A stretch of DNA of 64,000 bases from Acinetobacter shaoyimingii (GTDB lineage Bacteria > Pseudomonadota > Gammaproteobacteria > Pseudomonadales > Moraxellaceae), in contig NZ_CP049801.1 in assembly GCF_011578045.1 (NCBI RefSeq), forward strand, positions 1,178,001 to 1,242,000, in the 5' to 3' direction. Made by a program: the position numbers and the translations under genes. Shown here piece after piece: positions 1 through 9,177 of the stretch (position 1 is the stretch's first letter; each line of letters starts with the position of its first letter). The notes below the pieces were generated by a model that saw only the letters and a list, made by a program, of their open reading frames with translations, ran no database searches and had not been told where the DNA came from.

Positions 1-741
1 TTGATTGATGCGAATGAGCAATTCACTTTAGGTATTATTGGATTGGGTAATGTTGGTTCACGTTTAGCGACCATGACACAGCTTTTAGGTTGGAACGTGA
101 TTGGCTATGATCCTTTTGTTGAACGTGATCATGTGCAACAGGTGAGTTTTAAAGAATTGTTGAAAAGTTCAGATGCCATTTCAATACATGTGCCATTAAC
201 AAAATCGGGTGTTCATCCAACGAATCATTTGATCAATGCTGAAGCTTTGTCAAAAATGAAGCCGACAGCAATTCTGATTAATTCTGCACGAGGTCCAGTG
301 GTTGAAGAAGCGGCACTGATTCAAGATATTCAAAAGACCCAGCGTCCAGTGGTGCTGGATGTATTTGAACATGAGCCAGAAATTTCAGAACAACTGCTCA
401 GTTTAATTACGCTGGTCACTCCACATATCGCTGGCTATAGCTTGGAAGGTAAAGCTCGTGGTACACAAATGATTTATGAGGCTTTTTGTCAAACTTTTGG
501 TAAATCTGCAGATAAACAATTTGAAACCCAGCTTCCAGCATGTGAGCAACTTTTCGAACAACAAGAACTCAAAGCAGTACTCACACAGCATTTAAAAGAG
601 ATTTATGATATTGCACGTGATGATGCCAATTTACGTGCTTGTCTAAAAGATGGCAAAGTTGATCAAAAAGCCTTTGATCATTTACGTAAAACTTATCCGC
701 TACGCCGTGAATGGGCTGGACATGGAGGACCTAAAGCATGA
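1..741 (+). CDS. pdxB: 4-phosphoerythronate dehydrogenase PdxB, C-terminal part (5' end outside window)
   Basis: This NAD-dependent D-2-hydroxyacid dehydrogenase oxidises 4-phosphoerythronate in the DXP-dependent pathway to pyridoxal phosphate. The visible 246 residues begin just before the Rossmann motif GLGNVG (about residues 14-19) and carry the family catalytic set: Arg in INSARGPV, Glu in FEHEPE and His in TPHIAGYS. The C-terminal tail after about residue 165 fits the PdxB-specific extension used in dimerisation. The family is usually about 350-380 residues, so roughly 110 N-terminal residues lie left of the window; the first TTG codon is an internal codon, not a start. The stop overlaps the start of the next gene in an ATGA arrangement, so the two genes are probably translationally coupled. 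Confidence 0.9.
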   Translation: MIDANEQFTLGIIGLGNVGSRLATMTQLLGWNVIGYDPFVERDHVQQVSFKELLKSSDAISIHVPLTKSGVHPTNHLINAEALSKMKPTAILINSARGPVVEEAALIQDIQKTQRPVVLDVFEHEPEISEQLLSLITLVTPHIAGYSLEGKARGTQMIYEAFCQTFGKSADKQFETQLPACEQLFEQQELKAVLTQHLKEIYDIARDDANLRACLKDGKVDQKAFDHLRKTYPLRREWAGHGGPKA

Positions 742-1721
742 GTCAGTCTGAGTTTCACTATCAACCGACTTGTGACATTAAAGCCATGCGTGCACGTGCC
801 AAGATGTATGCACAATTACGTCAATTTTTTGCAGAGCGTGACGTACTGGAAGTGGAAACGCCAATTTTGTCGCAAGCAGGTGTGACCGATGTACATTTAG
901 CCTCGGTTCAGGCATTACGACATTTACAAGGCAAACAGCAAACGCACTATTTACAGACATCACCTGAATTTGCCATGAAGCGTTTATTGGCGAGTGGCAG
1001 TGGTCCAATTTATCAGATCTGTAAAGTATTTCGTGATGATGAACATGGTCGTAAACACAACAGCGAATTTACCATGTTGGAATGGTATCGACCGGGTTTG
1101 AGTCTCAAAGACCTGATGTTTGAAGTGAGTGATTTACTGAATGTCGTACTGAAACAACGGTTTGGTGAAGTTCGTCCAACAGTACTCAACTATAAACACG
1201 CATTTATGGATCGTCTGGACATCAATCCACTTCAAGCAACACTTAAAGAGTTGAAAGATACAGCACGCCGTGTTGGCTTAAATCTGGATTTGGGTGATGA
1301 TCGTTTGGGATATATCGATTTATTATTTTCACACATGGTTGAACCGAGTCTAGGTTTTGATACGCCAGTATTTTTAACCGATTTTCCACCTGAAATGGCA
1401 TCTTTGGCTAAAGTCAAAACCGATGAAGATGGTGAACAGGTTGCTGCACGTTTTGAGCTGTATATTGAAGGTTTAGAACTTGCCAATGCTTATGATGAAC
1501 TGATTGATGCAGATGTGCTTCGTTCACGTTTTCAAGCAGATAATGTGGAACGTGAAAGGCTCGGTTTACGTGTGATGCCAGTTGATGAATATCTTTTAGC
1601 GGCGTTACCTCAGATGCCAGAATGTTCTGGGATTGCATTGGGGATCGATCGTTTGCTGATGGTTGCGACTGAAAAAATGCGTTTAGAGCAAGTTGTGACT
1701 TTTCCAGCGGATCGATCGTAA
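738..1721 (+). CDS. epmA: EF-P--(R)-beta-lysine ligase EpmA (PoxA/GenX)
   Basis: This class II lysyl-tRNA synthetase paralogue attaches (R)-beta-lysine to a conserved lysine of elongation factor P, the modification that lets EF-P relieve ribosome stalling at proline runs. It has 327 residues, matching the stand-alone EpmA catalytic core (about 325) and lacking the N-terminal anticodon-binding domain of true LysRS. Class II motif 2 is visible around residues 95-115 (FRDDEHGRKHNSEFTMLEW) and motif 3 near the C-terminus (GIALGIDRLLM). The start overlaps the pdxB stop, so it is expressed with pdxB. The partner genes epmB and efp are not in the window. Confidence 0.92.
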   Translation: MSQSEFHYQPTCDIKAMRARAKMYAQLRQFFAERDVLEVETPILSQAGVTDVHLASVQALRHLQGKQQTHYLQTSPEFAMKRLLASGSGPIYQICKVFRDDEHGRKHNSEFTMLEWYRPGLSLKDLMFEVSDLLNVVLKQRFGEVRPTVLNYKHAFMDRLDINPLQATLKELKDTARRVGLNLDLGDDRLGYIDLLFSHMVEPSLGFDTPVFLTDFPPEMASLAKVKTDEDGEQVAARFELYIEGLELANAYDELIDADVLRSRFQADNVERERLGLRVMPVDEYLLAALPQMPECSGIALGIDRLLMVATEKMRLEQVVTFPADRS

Positions 1722-1773
1722 ATCAATTTTTACAGCTAATATTCCAAGCACAGTCATATAGGTTGCATTTGGA

Positions 1774-1811
1774 TTAAGATACTGATTTGTATAGTTAGAT
1801 CAGTATCTTAA
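1774..1811. terminator. 13-bp inverted repeat between epmA and the ycaQ-like gene
   Basis: TTAAGATACTGAT at 1774-1786 is perfectly repeated in inverted form at 1799-1811, with a 12-nt loop. It lies 53 nt past the epmA stop and 23 nt before the next start. It may end the pdxB-epmA transcript, but no clear T-run follows, so an operator or a 5'-leader hairpin for the next gene is also possible. Confidence 0.45.
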
Positions 1812-1833
1812 ATATAATAATAAAAGGCATATT

Positions 1834-3018
1834 ATGGATATTCAATTAAAATGCTTAGCTATACATCGTTCACTGTATGACTTTCAAATACCCAAACCTT
1901 CCAACCGACTAATCGAATCAGAGTTGGCACAACAAGGAATAAAGGAAACACTAAGTGTTATTGAACATTTAGGCTATGTTCAGATTGATACAATTTCGGT
2001 GGTTGAGCGAGCACATCACCATGTACTTTGGAATCGTGTAGATCATTATCAAAAAAATCATTTAAATACCTTGCTCGAAAATAAAAAAATCTTTGAATAT
2101 TGGTTTCATGCAGCGTCATATATACCACTACGTGATTATCGATATGCACTCAGGCAAATGAACTCGGTTAAACGTGGTGAGACTAAATATTTTAATCGAG
2201 GTGATCAGTTTCTCATGAAAGAGATTTTAGCGAGAGCTAAAGCAGAAGGGGAAATTAGGTCACGTGACTTTATACTACAAAATGAAAAGTCAGAAAAATC
2301 ATGGTGGAAATCAGGAGTTGTAAAAAACACCATTGAGCAACTTTACATGCAAGGGGACTTAATGGTCTGCAATCGTGTAGGTGTAGAAAAAGTTTATGCG
2401 CTTACTGAGGATTATTTAAGTTCAAGTATAGATTTGACTGAGCCTTCATTGGAGGAATACGCGTATTATTTATACGATACTGTGAAAAGGTCACAAGGCG
2501 TATTCACATGGAAACAATTACTCCATTTAAAAACGGGAACTGCGCTTAAAAAGGCAATGCAAAACATTATTGATGAGCAAATTGATGCAAAAATAATTCA
2601 GCAGATTAACCTAGCTTCGGGTAATTCAGTGTTTGTCGATTTAGATGGGCTCAATCAAATAATCACTACTCAAAAGGAGGTAAAAATTCTTTCTCCATTT
2701 GATAATTTAGTCATTCATCGTGATCGTTTAGCATCATTATTTAATTTTGATTATCGTTTGGAATGTTATGTTAAGCCAGAAAAACGCAAATACGGGTACT
2801 TTTGTTTGCCTATACTTTATGGAACAGACATAGTTGCAAAAATAGACTGTAAAGCCCACCGAGAGAAAGGTATTTTAGAAATTATTCATTTTCACTTACA
2901 AGCAGTAATTCATAACAAAGCTGATTTTATTCAGCTGATGATTCTGGAACTTGAGCGATTTGCTGAATTTAATCATTGCCAATTGGATCCTCATTTTTAT
3001 CACAAGTTAAAACTATAA
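1834..3018 (+). CDS. YcaQ/AlkX-type winged-helix DNA glycosylase (DUF1006 / HTH_42 family)
   Basis: The 394-residue protein matches the YcaQ family, whose E. coli member (YcaQ/AlkX) unhooks interstrand crosslinks; the related AlkZ of Streptomyces does this for azinomycin adducts. Family hallmarks are visible: the segment LGYVQIDTISVVERAHHHVLW (residues about 46-66) carries a Q-hydrophobic-D motif (QID), the catalytic motif type of the YcaQ/AlkX branch, followed by the conserved HHH. FEYWFHAASYIP (about residues 88-99) and the late LSPFDNLVIHRDR block are also typical. The start is chosen at the ATG after AAAGG; there is no upstream alternative. The gene stands alone, 19 nt before a LysE exporter that could share its transcript. 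Substrate specificity in this organism is inferred. Confidence 0.8.
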   Translation: MDIQLKCLAIHRSLYDFQIPKPSNRLIESELAQQGIKETLSVIEHLGYVQIDTISVVERAHHHVLWNRVDHYQKNHLNTLLENKKIFEYWFHAASYIPLRDYRYALRQMNSVKRGETKYFNRGDQFLMKEILARAKAEGEIRSRDFILQNEKSEKSWWKSGVVKNTIEQLYMQGDLMVCNRVGVEKVYALTEDYLSSSIDLTEPSLEEYAYYLYDTVKRSQGVFTWKQLLHLKTGTALKKAMQNIIDEQIDAKIIQQINLASGNSVFVDLDGLNQIITTQKEVKILSPFDNLVIHRDRLASLFNFDYRLECYVKPEKRKYGYFCLPILYGTDIVAKIDCKAHREKGILEIIHFHLQAVIHNKADFIQLMILELERFAEFNHCQLDPHFYHKLKL

Positions 3019-3037
3019 ATTCGGTTTAAATATCTTT

Positions 3038-3670
3038 ATGTCTTTTACTGTATTGATCTCATTTATTATTTATTCTTTCGTCACTTCAATCACACCAGGT
3101 CCAAATAATATTATGCTCGCTGCATCGGGCGTTAATTTTGGATTTAAACGAAGCATTCCACATATTTTAGGAATTGGGATTGGTTTCGGATTTATGGTGT
3201 CTGTGGTTGGATTTGGTTTTGGCGCTTTGATTAGCTCTAATATCGTACTTTATGAATCATTAAAAATTATTGGAATTACGTATCTGTTGTATTTGGCATA
3301 TAAGATTTATCATTCAACAAGTGTAGATACAACATCGGGTAAAACTAAGCCATTAACATTTTTACAAGCAGCCATGTTTCAATGGGTAAATCCCAAGGCT
3401 TGGATAATGGCAATGGGTGCTGTGACCACTTATTTGTCCTCACAAAGTGAATTGTATTGGTATTTAATAATTGGTGTTATTTACGGTGCAATTGGGATTC
3501 CAAGCACAGGCGTTTGGGCATTGGTTGGGGAGAAGCTACAAAAATATATTCATGATCAGAAAAAATTAAAAATGTTTAATGCTGTGATGGCACTATTATT
3601 GGTTTTGTCAGTCATTCAACCTTTGATCGATTTCTTGTTTTTCATTGTTGCCTTTGCAAGTGAGATTTGA
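3038..3670 (+). CDS. LysE/RhtB family amino acid exporter
   Basis: This 210-residue inner membrane protein of the LysE superfamily exports amino acids or related small metabolites. The family signature TPGPNN (residues about 19-24), followed by a glycine-rich helix running from MLAASGVNFG, is intact, as is the second hallmark WVNPKAWIMA (about residues 115-124). About six hydrophobic segments are visible. The length is standard for the family (about 205-215). It is codirectional with the ycaQ-like gene 19 nt upstream and converges on the GNAT gene with only 2 nt between the stops. The substrate cannot be told from sequence. Confidence 0.85.
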   Translation: MSFTVLISFIIYSFVTSITPGPNNIMLAASGVNFGFKRSIPHILGIGIGFGFMVSVVGFGFGALISSNIVLYESLKIIGITYLLYLAYKIYHSTSVDTTSGKTKPLTFLQAAMFQWVNPKAWIMAMGAVTTYLSSQSELYWYLIIGVIYGAIGIPSTGVWALVGEKLQKYIHDQKKLKMFNAVMALLLVLSVIQPLIDFLFFIVAFASEI

Positions 3671-3672
3671 GT

Positions 3673-4113
3673 TTAGTGAAGCATCTTTTTAAATCCTAAA
3701 CTGGTCACTTTAAAACCTTGCTTTTTATAAAACTCATGTGCGTCTAAACGTTCAGGCCGATTGCCACTGTTCAATGTAATACTGGTGATATTTTGACGAA
3801 GAGCAATGTTTTCAATTTCCTTTAGGAATAATTTCCCAAAGCCTTTGCCACGGTATTTTTCATCAATCACAAAAGCTTGAATGACTAAAACTTCACCATC
3901 GTATTGCCATGTAAATTGTTGAATAAGTCCAACATAACCAATAATTTGATTTTGGTATTCAGCTACCCATGTTGAGTATTTTGGATCTTGTTGTAGGTTT
4001 TCTATTCTTTGTTTTAAGTGTTCAGGAGGAGTTGGATAACCTAACTGAGCTGTTAGGTGAGTGATAAAAATAATGTCATTTTCCAAATTTAGAGGTCGAA
4101 CTTTAAGCGTCAT
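3673..4113 (-). CDS. GNAT family N-acetyltransferase
   Basis: This is a small acetyl-CoA-dependent N-acetyltransferase. GNAT motif A is visible as FVIDEKYRGKGFGKLFL, with the RGKGFG pyrophosphate-binding loop, and the C-terminal part has the HEFYKKQGF segment typical of the fold. I choose the ATG at 4113 (MTLKVRPLN, 146 residues) because the GNAT fold begins there. A longer frame starts at 4158 but would run into the end of the upstream transporter gene. It is transcribed with that EamA transporter. The acceptor substrate is unknown. Confidence 0.82.
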   Translation of the reverse strand: MTLKVRPLNLENDIIFITHLTAQLGYPTPPEHLKQRIENLQQDPKYSTWVAEYQNQIIGYVGLIQQFTWQYDGEVLVIQAFVIDEKYRGKGFGKLFLKEIENIALRQNITSITLNSGNRPERLDAHEFYKKQGFKVTSLGFKKMLH

Positions 4114-4135
4114 AATTAGATCTCGTATGAGGGGG

Positions 4136-5023
4136 TTAATGATTCGTTTTAAATACATTCCAATGCAATTTAATACCTAGGACACCAATTAAAATCAAAA
4201 GACTTCCAATAATTTGCAGACTCGTAAGTAAATGATCAAAGAATAAGTAATCGATGAATATGGTTGATATAGGGTAAATAAATGACAATATGGAAATGTT
4301 ATTTAAAGGAATTTTTTTAATTGCTGAATACATGAGGAAATAAAGTAGAGCAGTGTGAAAAACGCCAAGACAAATGATAAATATCCACTGATTTCCACTA
4401 GGTGATGTGCCTATTAAGTTTGCAAATGGACAAAGTACAATTGCACCACTAATAGTTTGAATGAGGACAATTAATAACGGTGGTGTATTGTTTAGTTTTT
4501 TTGTGATTAGTACCGATATTGAATAGAGTGTTGTTGCAATGAGGACTAACGCTAAACCAGAGAATTGATTATAGTCAAATTTAAAATTTCCTAATCCAAT
4601 AATAATGATTAAGCCAATAAATGCTAAAACTGTCCAAGTAATATCATTCTTATTGATTTTGTTTTTAAAAAGGATTGCCCCTAAAAATAAGATAATGAAA
4701 GGGTTAACATGATAGACAATGGTTGCTAAAGAAATAGAAGTTTTTGGAAAGGCAGCAAATAGCAATGCCCAATTGAAAACGATGAGTAACCCTGAACTGA
4801 TCATGAGCATAAGCTCTTTGATATTGAAATATTTTTTATTGAATTGACCATAAAAATAACAAAGAGGTGCTAAACATAGTGCTGCAATGAGACAACGGAA
4901 AAAAACAATATTGATGGGGGATTGACCTGATTTGATCACAAATAGTCCAATACTCCCTGATAGAAGCATTGCAATAACCATTTCGACTGTGCCAATCTTT
5001 TTTGTTAACTCCTTGTCATTCAA
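4136..5023 (-). CDS. EamA/DMT family transporter
   Basis: A 295-residue protein with ten predicted hydrophobic segments arranged as two EamA repeats, the architecture of the drug/metabolite transporter superfamily. The second repeat opens near FSGLALVLIATTLYSISVLI. Such proteins usually export metabolites or amino acids from the cytoplasm. The gene lies directly upstream of the GNAT gene on the same strand and the two probably form an operon. The 295 nt upstream are AT-rich and hold its promoter; nothing else is evident there. The substrate is unknown. Confidence 0.83.
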   Translation of the reverse strand: MNDKELTKKIGTVEMVIAMLLSGSIGLFVIKSGQSPINIVFFRCLIAALCLAPLCYFYGQFNKKYFNIKELMLMISSGLLIVFNWALLFAAFPKTSISLATIVYHVNPFIILFLGAILFKNKINKNDITWTVLAFIGLIIIIGLGNFKFDYNQFSGLALVLIATTLYSISVLITKKLNNTPPLLIVLIQTISGAIVLCPFANLIGTSPSGNQWIFIICLGVFHTALLYFLMYSAIKKIPLNNISILSFIYPISTIFIDYLFFDHLLTSLQIIGSLLILIGVLGIKLHWNVFKTNH

Positions 5024-5284
5024 AATGATCTCCAGTTTGATATTTTATTTTCTTAACAATCCGCAATTTTCATCTGATAGTGAATTTGATCATTTAATTA
5101 GATAAAGAGAGTCTCATACGCTATTTGAATGGCGGTTGATTAGGTCAATTTTTCTGTATATTTAAAGTAGATAGAAGATCAGCTTAATGAATTTTATACT
5201 GACTGGTGTATTGAAAAGGTTAAATGAATAGACGATTTTTTACTTTATTTATATAAAATTTTAGAAATAATCTGGGAATCTAAA

Positions 5285-5307
5285 AGCCCCACTATTATAG
5301 TGAGGCT
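5285..5307 (-). terminator. Rho-independent terminator after cca
   Basis: On the minus strand the hairpin AGCC-t-CACTAT / ATAGTG-g-GGCT (one mismatch) is followed by TTTTAG, starting about 11 nt past the cca stop codon. Confidence 0.75.
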
Positions 5308-5318
5308 AATAGATTTGA

Positions 5319-6560
5319 TCAGCTATGCGCCATATGCTGTGAAAATTCTTGTTTTAGTTCACCTAAAGCTTCAATCCGCTTTTGAATCAGCATCTCACCA
5401 ATATCAGGTCCTTTGACTTCAGGTGGAAGATCAGACGCTTTAATATTCCGTACAATCTCCATCGCGCGTGTTAAATAGCGTGCTTGAGGATAATCACGAT
5501 CTTCTAAACCTAAACGACCTTTGGCATCACATTCACAAGCCTGAATAAAACCTTCTACACGTTCAGGACGACGCAGAACATCTAGACGTTGTAGCAAACG
5601 CCATAAGGTACCCGCTTTTAAACTGAAAGCTTGATGGCTTTTCAAATGCTCTTTACATACGGTTAGAGCTAATTGTTTGGTATTGGTTGGTACTTTTAAG
5701 CGATCACATACATCTGTTACTGGCTGAACACCACGCTCTTCATGCATGATATGACGCGGTAACTCATCCTTTGGTGTAAGCGCTTTACCTAAATCATGTA
5801 CCAAAACAGCAAAACGAACATCCAAGGAGTAATTGGCCTTACATGCTTGTTGTAAGGACATCATGGTATGAATACCACAGTCAATTTCTGGATGATATTC
5901 AGGGCGTTGTGGCACACCATACAGCGCATCAATTTCTGGGAATAATACTTTTATAGCACCGCAGGCACGTAGCACTTCAAAATACACATCTGCGTTTTGT
6001 TCCATTAAGGCACGAGAAGTTTCTTTCCAAACACGCTCAGCAGTCAAAGCTTGTAACTCACCAGAGTCAGAGAGCTGTTGCATTAAAGCTAAGGTTTCTT
6101 CAGCAATGGTAAAGCCATATTGCGCATAACGGGCTGCAAAGCGAGCGACACGTAATACACGCAATGGGTCTTCTGCAAAGGCATCGGATACATGGCGCAA
6201 TATCTTATTTTTTAAATCCTCTTGTCCATGATAAGGATCATAGACAATGCCTTGTTCGTCCATGGCCATGGCATTGATGGTTAAGTCACGACGAATGAGG
6301 TCTTCTTCTAAAGTGACAGAAACATCCGTAAAAAATTCAAAGCCATGATAGCCATGTCCAGATTTTCGTTCTGTACGGGCAAGGGCATATTCATCTTTGC
6401 TTTCAGGATGTAAAAACACAGGAAAATCTTTACCCACGGGTTGGTACCCTTGAGCGAGAAGTTGTTCAGGCGTTGCACCAACAACCACATAATCTTTTTC
6501 GTGATAGGGATGTCCGAGCAATCGATCTCTGACGGCACCACCTACTAAATAAACTTGCAT
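5319..6560 (-). CDS. cca: CCA-adding tRNA nucleotidyltransferase, multifunctional Cca (HD-domain type)
   Basis: This enzyme adds or repairs the 3'-terminal CCA of tRNAs without a template; the gammaproteobacterial type also carries an HD phosphohydrolase domain. The start MQVYLVGGAVRDRLLG shows the nucleotidyltransferase helix, RRDLTINAMAMD the flexible loop, and FAVLVHDLGKA with a downstream HIMHEERG the HD metal site. The ATG at 6560 (413 residues) is chosen because the family begins MQ-x-YLVGGAVRD and AGAGG lies 7 nt upstream; an upstream in-frame ATG at 6581 adds only seven unconserved residues. Notably the ribosome binding site lies inside the 3' arm of a strong hairpin (6564-6608). Confidence 0.93.
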   Translation of the reverse strand: MQVYLVGGAVRDRLLGHPYHEKDYVVVGATPEQLLAQGYQPVGKDFPVFLHPESKDEYALARTERKSGHGYHGFEFFTDVSVTLEEDLIRRDLTINAMAMDEQGIVYDPYHGQEDLKNKILRHVSDAFAEDPLRVLRVARFAARYAQYGFTIAEETLALMQQLSDSGELQALTAERVWKETSRALMEQNADVYFEVLRACGAIKVLFPEIDALYGVPQRPEYHPEIDCGIHTMMSLQQACKANYSLDVRFAVLVHDLGKALTPKDELPRHIMHEERGVQPVTDVCDRLKVPTNTKQLALTVCKEHLKSHQAFSLKAGTLWRLLQRLDVLRRPERVEGFIQACECDAKGRLGLEDRDYPQARYLTRAMEIVRNIKASDLPPEVKGPDIGEMLIQKRIEALGELKQEFSQHMAHS

Positions 6561-6563
6561 GAA

Positions 6564-6608
6564 AAAACCTCTATTCTCCAAGCAATCATGCTACAGAATA
6601 GAGGTTTT
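6564..6608. terminator. 14-bp perfect inverted repeat overlapping the cca ribosome binding site
   Basis: AAAACCTCTATTCT (6564-6577) is repeated in inverted form at 6595-6608 with a 17-nt loop. Read on the minus strand it is a textbook intrinsic terminator shape (stem, then a run of six T) placed after maeB, but the T-run ends one base before the cca start codon and the 3' arm contains the cca Shine-Dalgarno AGAGG. It may therefore terminate maeB read-through, control cca translation, or both. Confidence 0.7.
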
Positions 6609-6676
6609 CTCAAGTCACAAGATGTGAGTAAAAATGTAAAATGCTTAAAATATTCAAGTTTTTACATTAAACCACA

Positions 6677-8956
6677 TTAAAGTGCTGCTTTCTCATTCTC
6701 TTGAATTTCAGCAACTGTCAGTGCCGTCATGTTGACTAAGCGACGAGTTGTTGCTGTAGGTGTCAAAATATGCACAGGTTTTGCAGCACCCAGTAAAATA
6801 GGACCAATGGTCACATTATTACCAGATGTTGACTTCAACAAGTTAAATGAAATGTTCGCTGCATCTAAGTTCGGCATAATGAGTAAGTTTGCAGAACCTT
6901 TGAAGCGTGAGTTAGGGAATGCAAATTGACGAATATTTTCATCTAATGCTGCATCGGCATGCATTTCACCTTCAACCTCAAGATTCGGTGCAATCTCGCT
7001 TAAAATTTCAAACACTTTACGCATCTTTTGTGCGCTTGGATCAGTTTGATCTGAACCAAAGCTTGAATGCGATAACAATGCAATACGTGGTGTAATACCG
7101 AAACGACGTACTTCTTCAGCAGCTAAAATAGTCATTTCAGCCAAATGTTCCGCAGTAGGATTGGTATTTACATAAGTATCTGCAATGAAGATATTACGAT
7201 CTTCAAGCATCAGCGCATTTAAGGTAAAGAAGTTGGTCATGCCTTCTTTTTGCCCAATAACATTGCGTACGAAGTCTAAGTGAATGTCATAGCTTGAGTA
7301 CGTACCACACAGCATACCATCAGCTAAACCATGACGAACCAACATTGCAGCGATTAATGTAGAACGACGACGTGATTCACGGTGTGCGTATTCTTGTGTT
7401 ACGCCTTTACGCTTCATCAAATCGTAATAATCTTCAGCAAATTGCTCATAATTAGGATTGGTTTCTTGATCAACGATGCTGATATTGACACCATTTTCAA
7501 GACGTAAACCTAATTTTTTGATATTTGTTTCGATAACAGACGTACGACCCACCAAGATTGGTTTCGCTAAACCTTCATCCACCGCAATTTGCACTGCACG
7601 TAATACACGTAAATCTTCACCTTCAGCATAGACAATACGTTTAGGATCAGATTTTGCTTGGGCAAAAATTGGTTTCATGATGAATGCAGAGTTATACACA
7701 AACTCAGACAAACGTTGACGGTAAGCAGCAAAGTCAAGAATTGGACGAGTTGCAACACCAGAATCCATCGCCGCTTGTGCAATTGCAGGCGCAATTTCAA
7801 GAATCAAACGTTGATCAAGTGGGCGAGGAATAAGGTAATCACGACCAAATGAAGCCGATTTTTCGCCATAAGTCGCTGCATCTGCTTCAACATGTGCCAT
7901 ACGTGCAATCGCATAAACACAGGCAATCTTCATTTCTTCATTAATGGTTGTTGCACCAACGTCCAAAGCACCACGGAAGATATAAGGGAAGCACAGTGCG
8001 TTATTGACTTGGTTTGGATAGTCCGAACGACCTGTTGCCATAATCACGTCATCACGAACTTCATGTGCGTGTTCAGGTAAAATTTCAGGATCTGGATTTG
8101 CCAAGGCAAAAATGATTGGATCTTTAGCCATCTTCTTCACCATTTCTTTGGTGAGAATCCCTGCAGCAGAAAGACCCAAGAACATGTCTGCGCCTTCAAT
8201 CACATCCGCAATTTGAGACGCTTCAATATCTTGTACATAACGTTGTTTAGAAGCATCTAAACCTTCACGTTTGGTAGTGAGTAGACCGCGAGAGTCGGCA
8301 ACCACAATATTTTCTTTCTTCGCGCCTAATGCACAAAGCAAGTCTAAGCAAGAAAGGGCAGCAGCACCTGCGCCTGAAGCCACAATTTTGATTTGATCAA
8401 TTTTTTTGCCGTTGAGTTGCAAAGCATTTAACAGTGCTGAACCCACAATGATCGATGTACCGTGTTGGTCGTCATGGAACACAGGGATATTCATGCGTTC
8501 ACGCAACTTTTGCTCTATATAGAAACATTCTGGCGCCTTGATATCTTCAAGGTTAATCCCACCGAATGTTGGCTCTAGAGCTGCAACAATCTCAACAATT
8601 TTATCTGGATCATTTTCAGCAATTTCAATGTCAAAGACATCCACACCAGCAAATTTTTTAAATAGTACGCCTTTACCTTCCATGACAGGCTTAGAAGCCA
8701 ATGGACCAATATTCCCTAAACCAAGTACGGCTGTACCATTGGTAATTACTGCGACCAAGTTTCCACGTGCAGTGTAGAGTGCCGCTTTTGATGGATCTTT
8801 TTCAATTTCCAAACATGGCGCTGCGACGCCTGGTGAATATGCAAGGGCGAGGTCACGTTGGTTAATCAATTGTTTACTTGGAGTGACGCTAATTTTACCT
8901 GGCGTAGGAAATTCGTGATAATAAAGTGCTTGCTCTTTTAAAGATTGATCGTCCAT
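6677..8956 (-). CDS. maeB: NADP-dependent malic enzyme MaeB (malic domain fused to a phosphotransacetylase-like domain)
   Basis: Oxidative decarboxylation of malate to pyruvate with NADPH formation. The N-terminal malic region (about residues 1-430) shows [38 protein letters not shown] and the nucleotide-binding segment [17 protein letters not shown]. The C-terminal 330 residues resemble phosphate acetyltransferase (from about [18 protein letters not shown]) and act as a regulatory domain in this family. Starting at the ATG at 8956 ([20 protein letters not shown]) gives 759 residues, the same as E. coli MaeB; an upstream ATG at 9022 adds 22 unconserved residues. It is probably monocistronic. 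Confidence 0.93.
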   Translation of the reverse strand: MDDQSLKEQALYYHEFPTPGKISVTPSKQLINQRDLALAYSPGVAAPCLEIEKDPSKAALYTARGNLVAVITNGTAVLGLGNIGPLASKPVMEGKGVLFKKFAGVDVFDIEIAENDPDKIVEIVAALEPTFGGINLEDIKAPECFYIEQKLRERMNIPVFHDDQHGTSIIVGSALLNALQLNGKKIDQIKIVASGAGAAALSCLDLLCALGAKKENIVVADSRGLLTTKREGLDASKQRYVQDIEASQIADVIEGADMFLGLSAAGILTKEMVKKMAKDPIIFALANPDPEILPEHAHEVRDDVIMATGRSDYPNQVNNALCFPYIFRGALDVGATTINEEMKIACVYAIARMAHVEADAATYGEKSASFGRDYLIPRPLDQRLILEIAPAIAQAAMDSGVATRPILDFAAYRQRLSEFVYNSAFIMKPIFAQAKSDPKRIVYAEGEDLRVLRAVQIAVDEGLAKPILVGRTSVIETNIKKLGLRLENGVNISIVDQETNPNYEQFAEDYYDLMKRKGVTQEYAHRESRRRSTLIAAMLVRHGLADGMLCGTYSSYDIHLDFVRNVIGQKEGMTNFFTLNALMLEDRNIFIADTYVNTNPTAEHLAEMTILAAEEVRRFGITPRIALLSHSSFGSDQTDPSAQKMRKVFEILSEIAPNLEVEGEMHADAALDENIRQFAFPNSRFKGSANLLIMPNLDAANISFNLLKSTSGNNVTIGPILLGAAKPVHILTPTATTRRLVNMTALTVAEIQENEKAAL

Positions 8957-9177
8957 CTGAATCCCAGTTATTACATTATTCCAGCGAAGCTGGTTGTGGC
9001 TAGTTTCGATCGAATATAACATTTCTTAAGCAATGATCACAGTTTAAACGTCGAAAATATCAACAAACCTTATGCGACCAAGGTAGGCACTGCTAAAGTA
9101 ATCAAATGAATGAATAGCAAGCATAACAAGCTATAAATAGGCTGATGACCCAAGACTATTTATGTACTCGACAGTTT

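Noticed and set aside
1..3. TTG as the start codon of the first gene
   Set aside because: PdxB needs about 110 more N-terminal residues, so this codon is internal and the gene is cut by the window edge.
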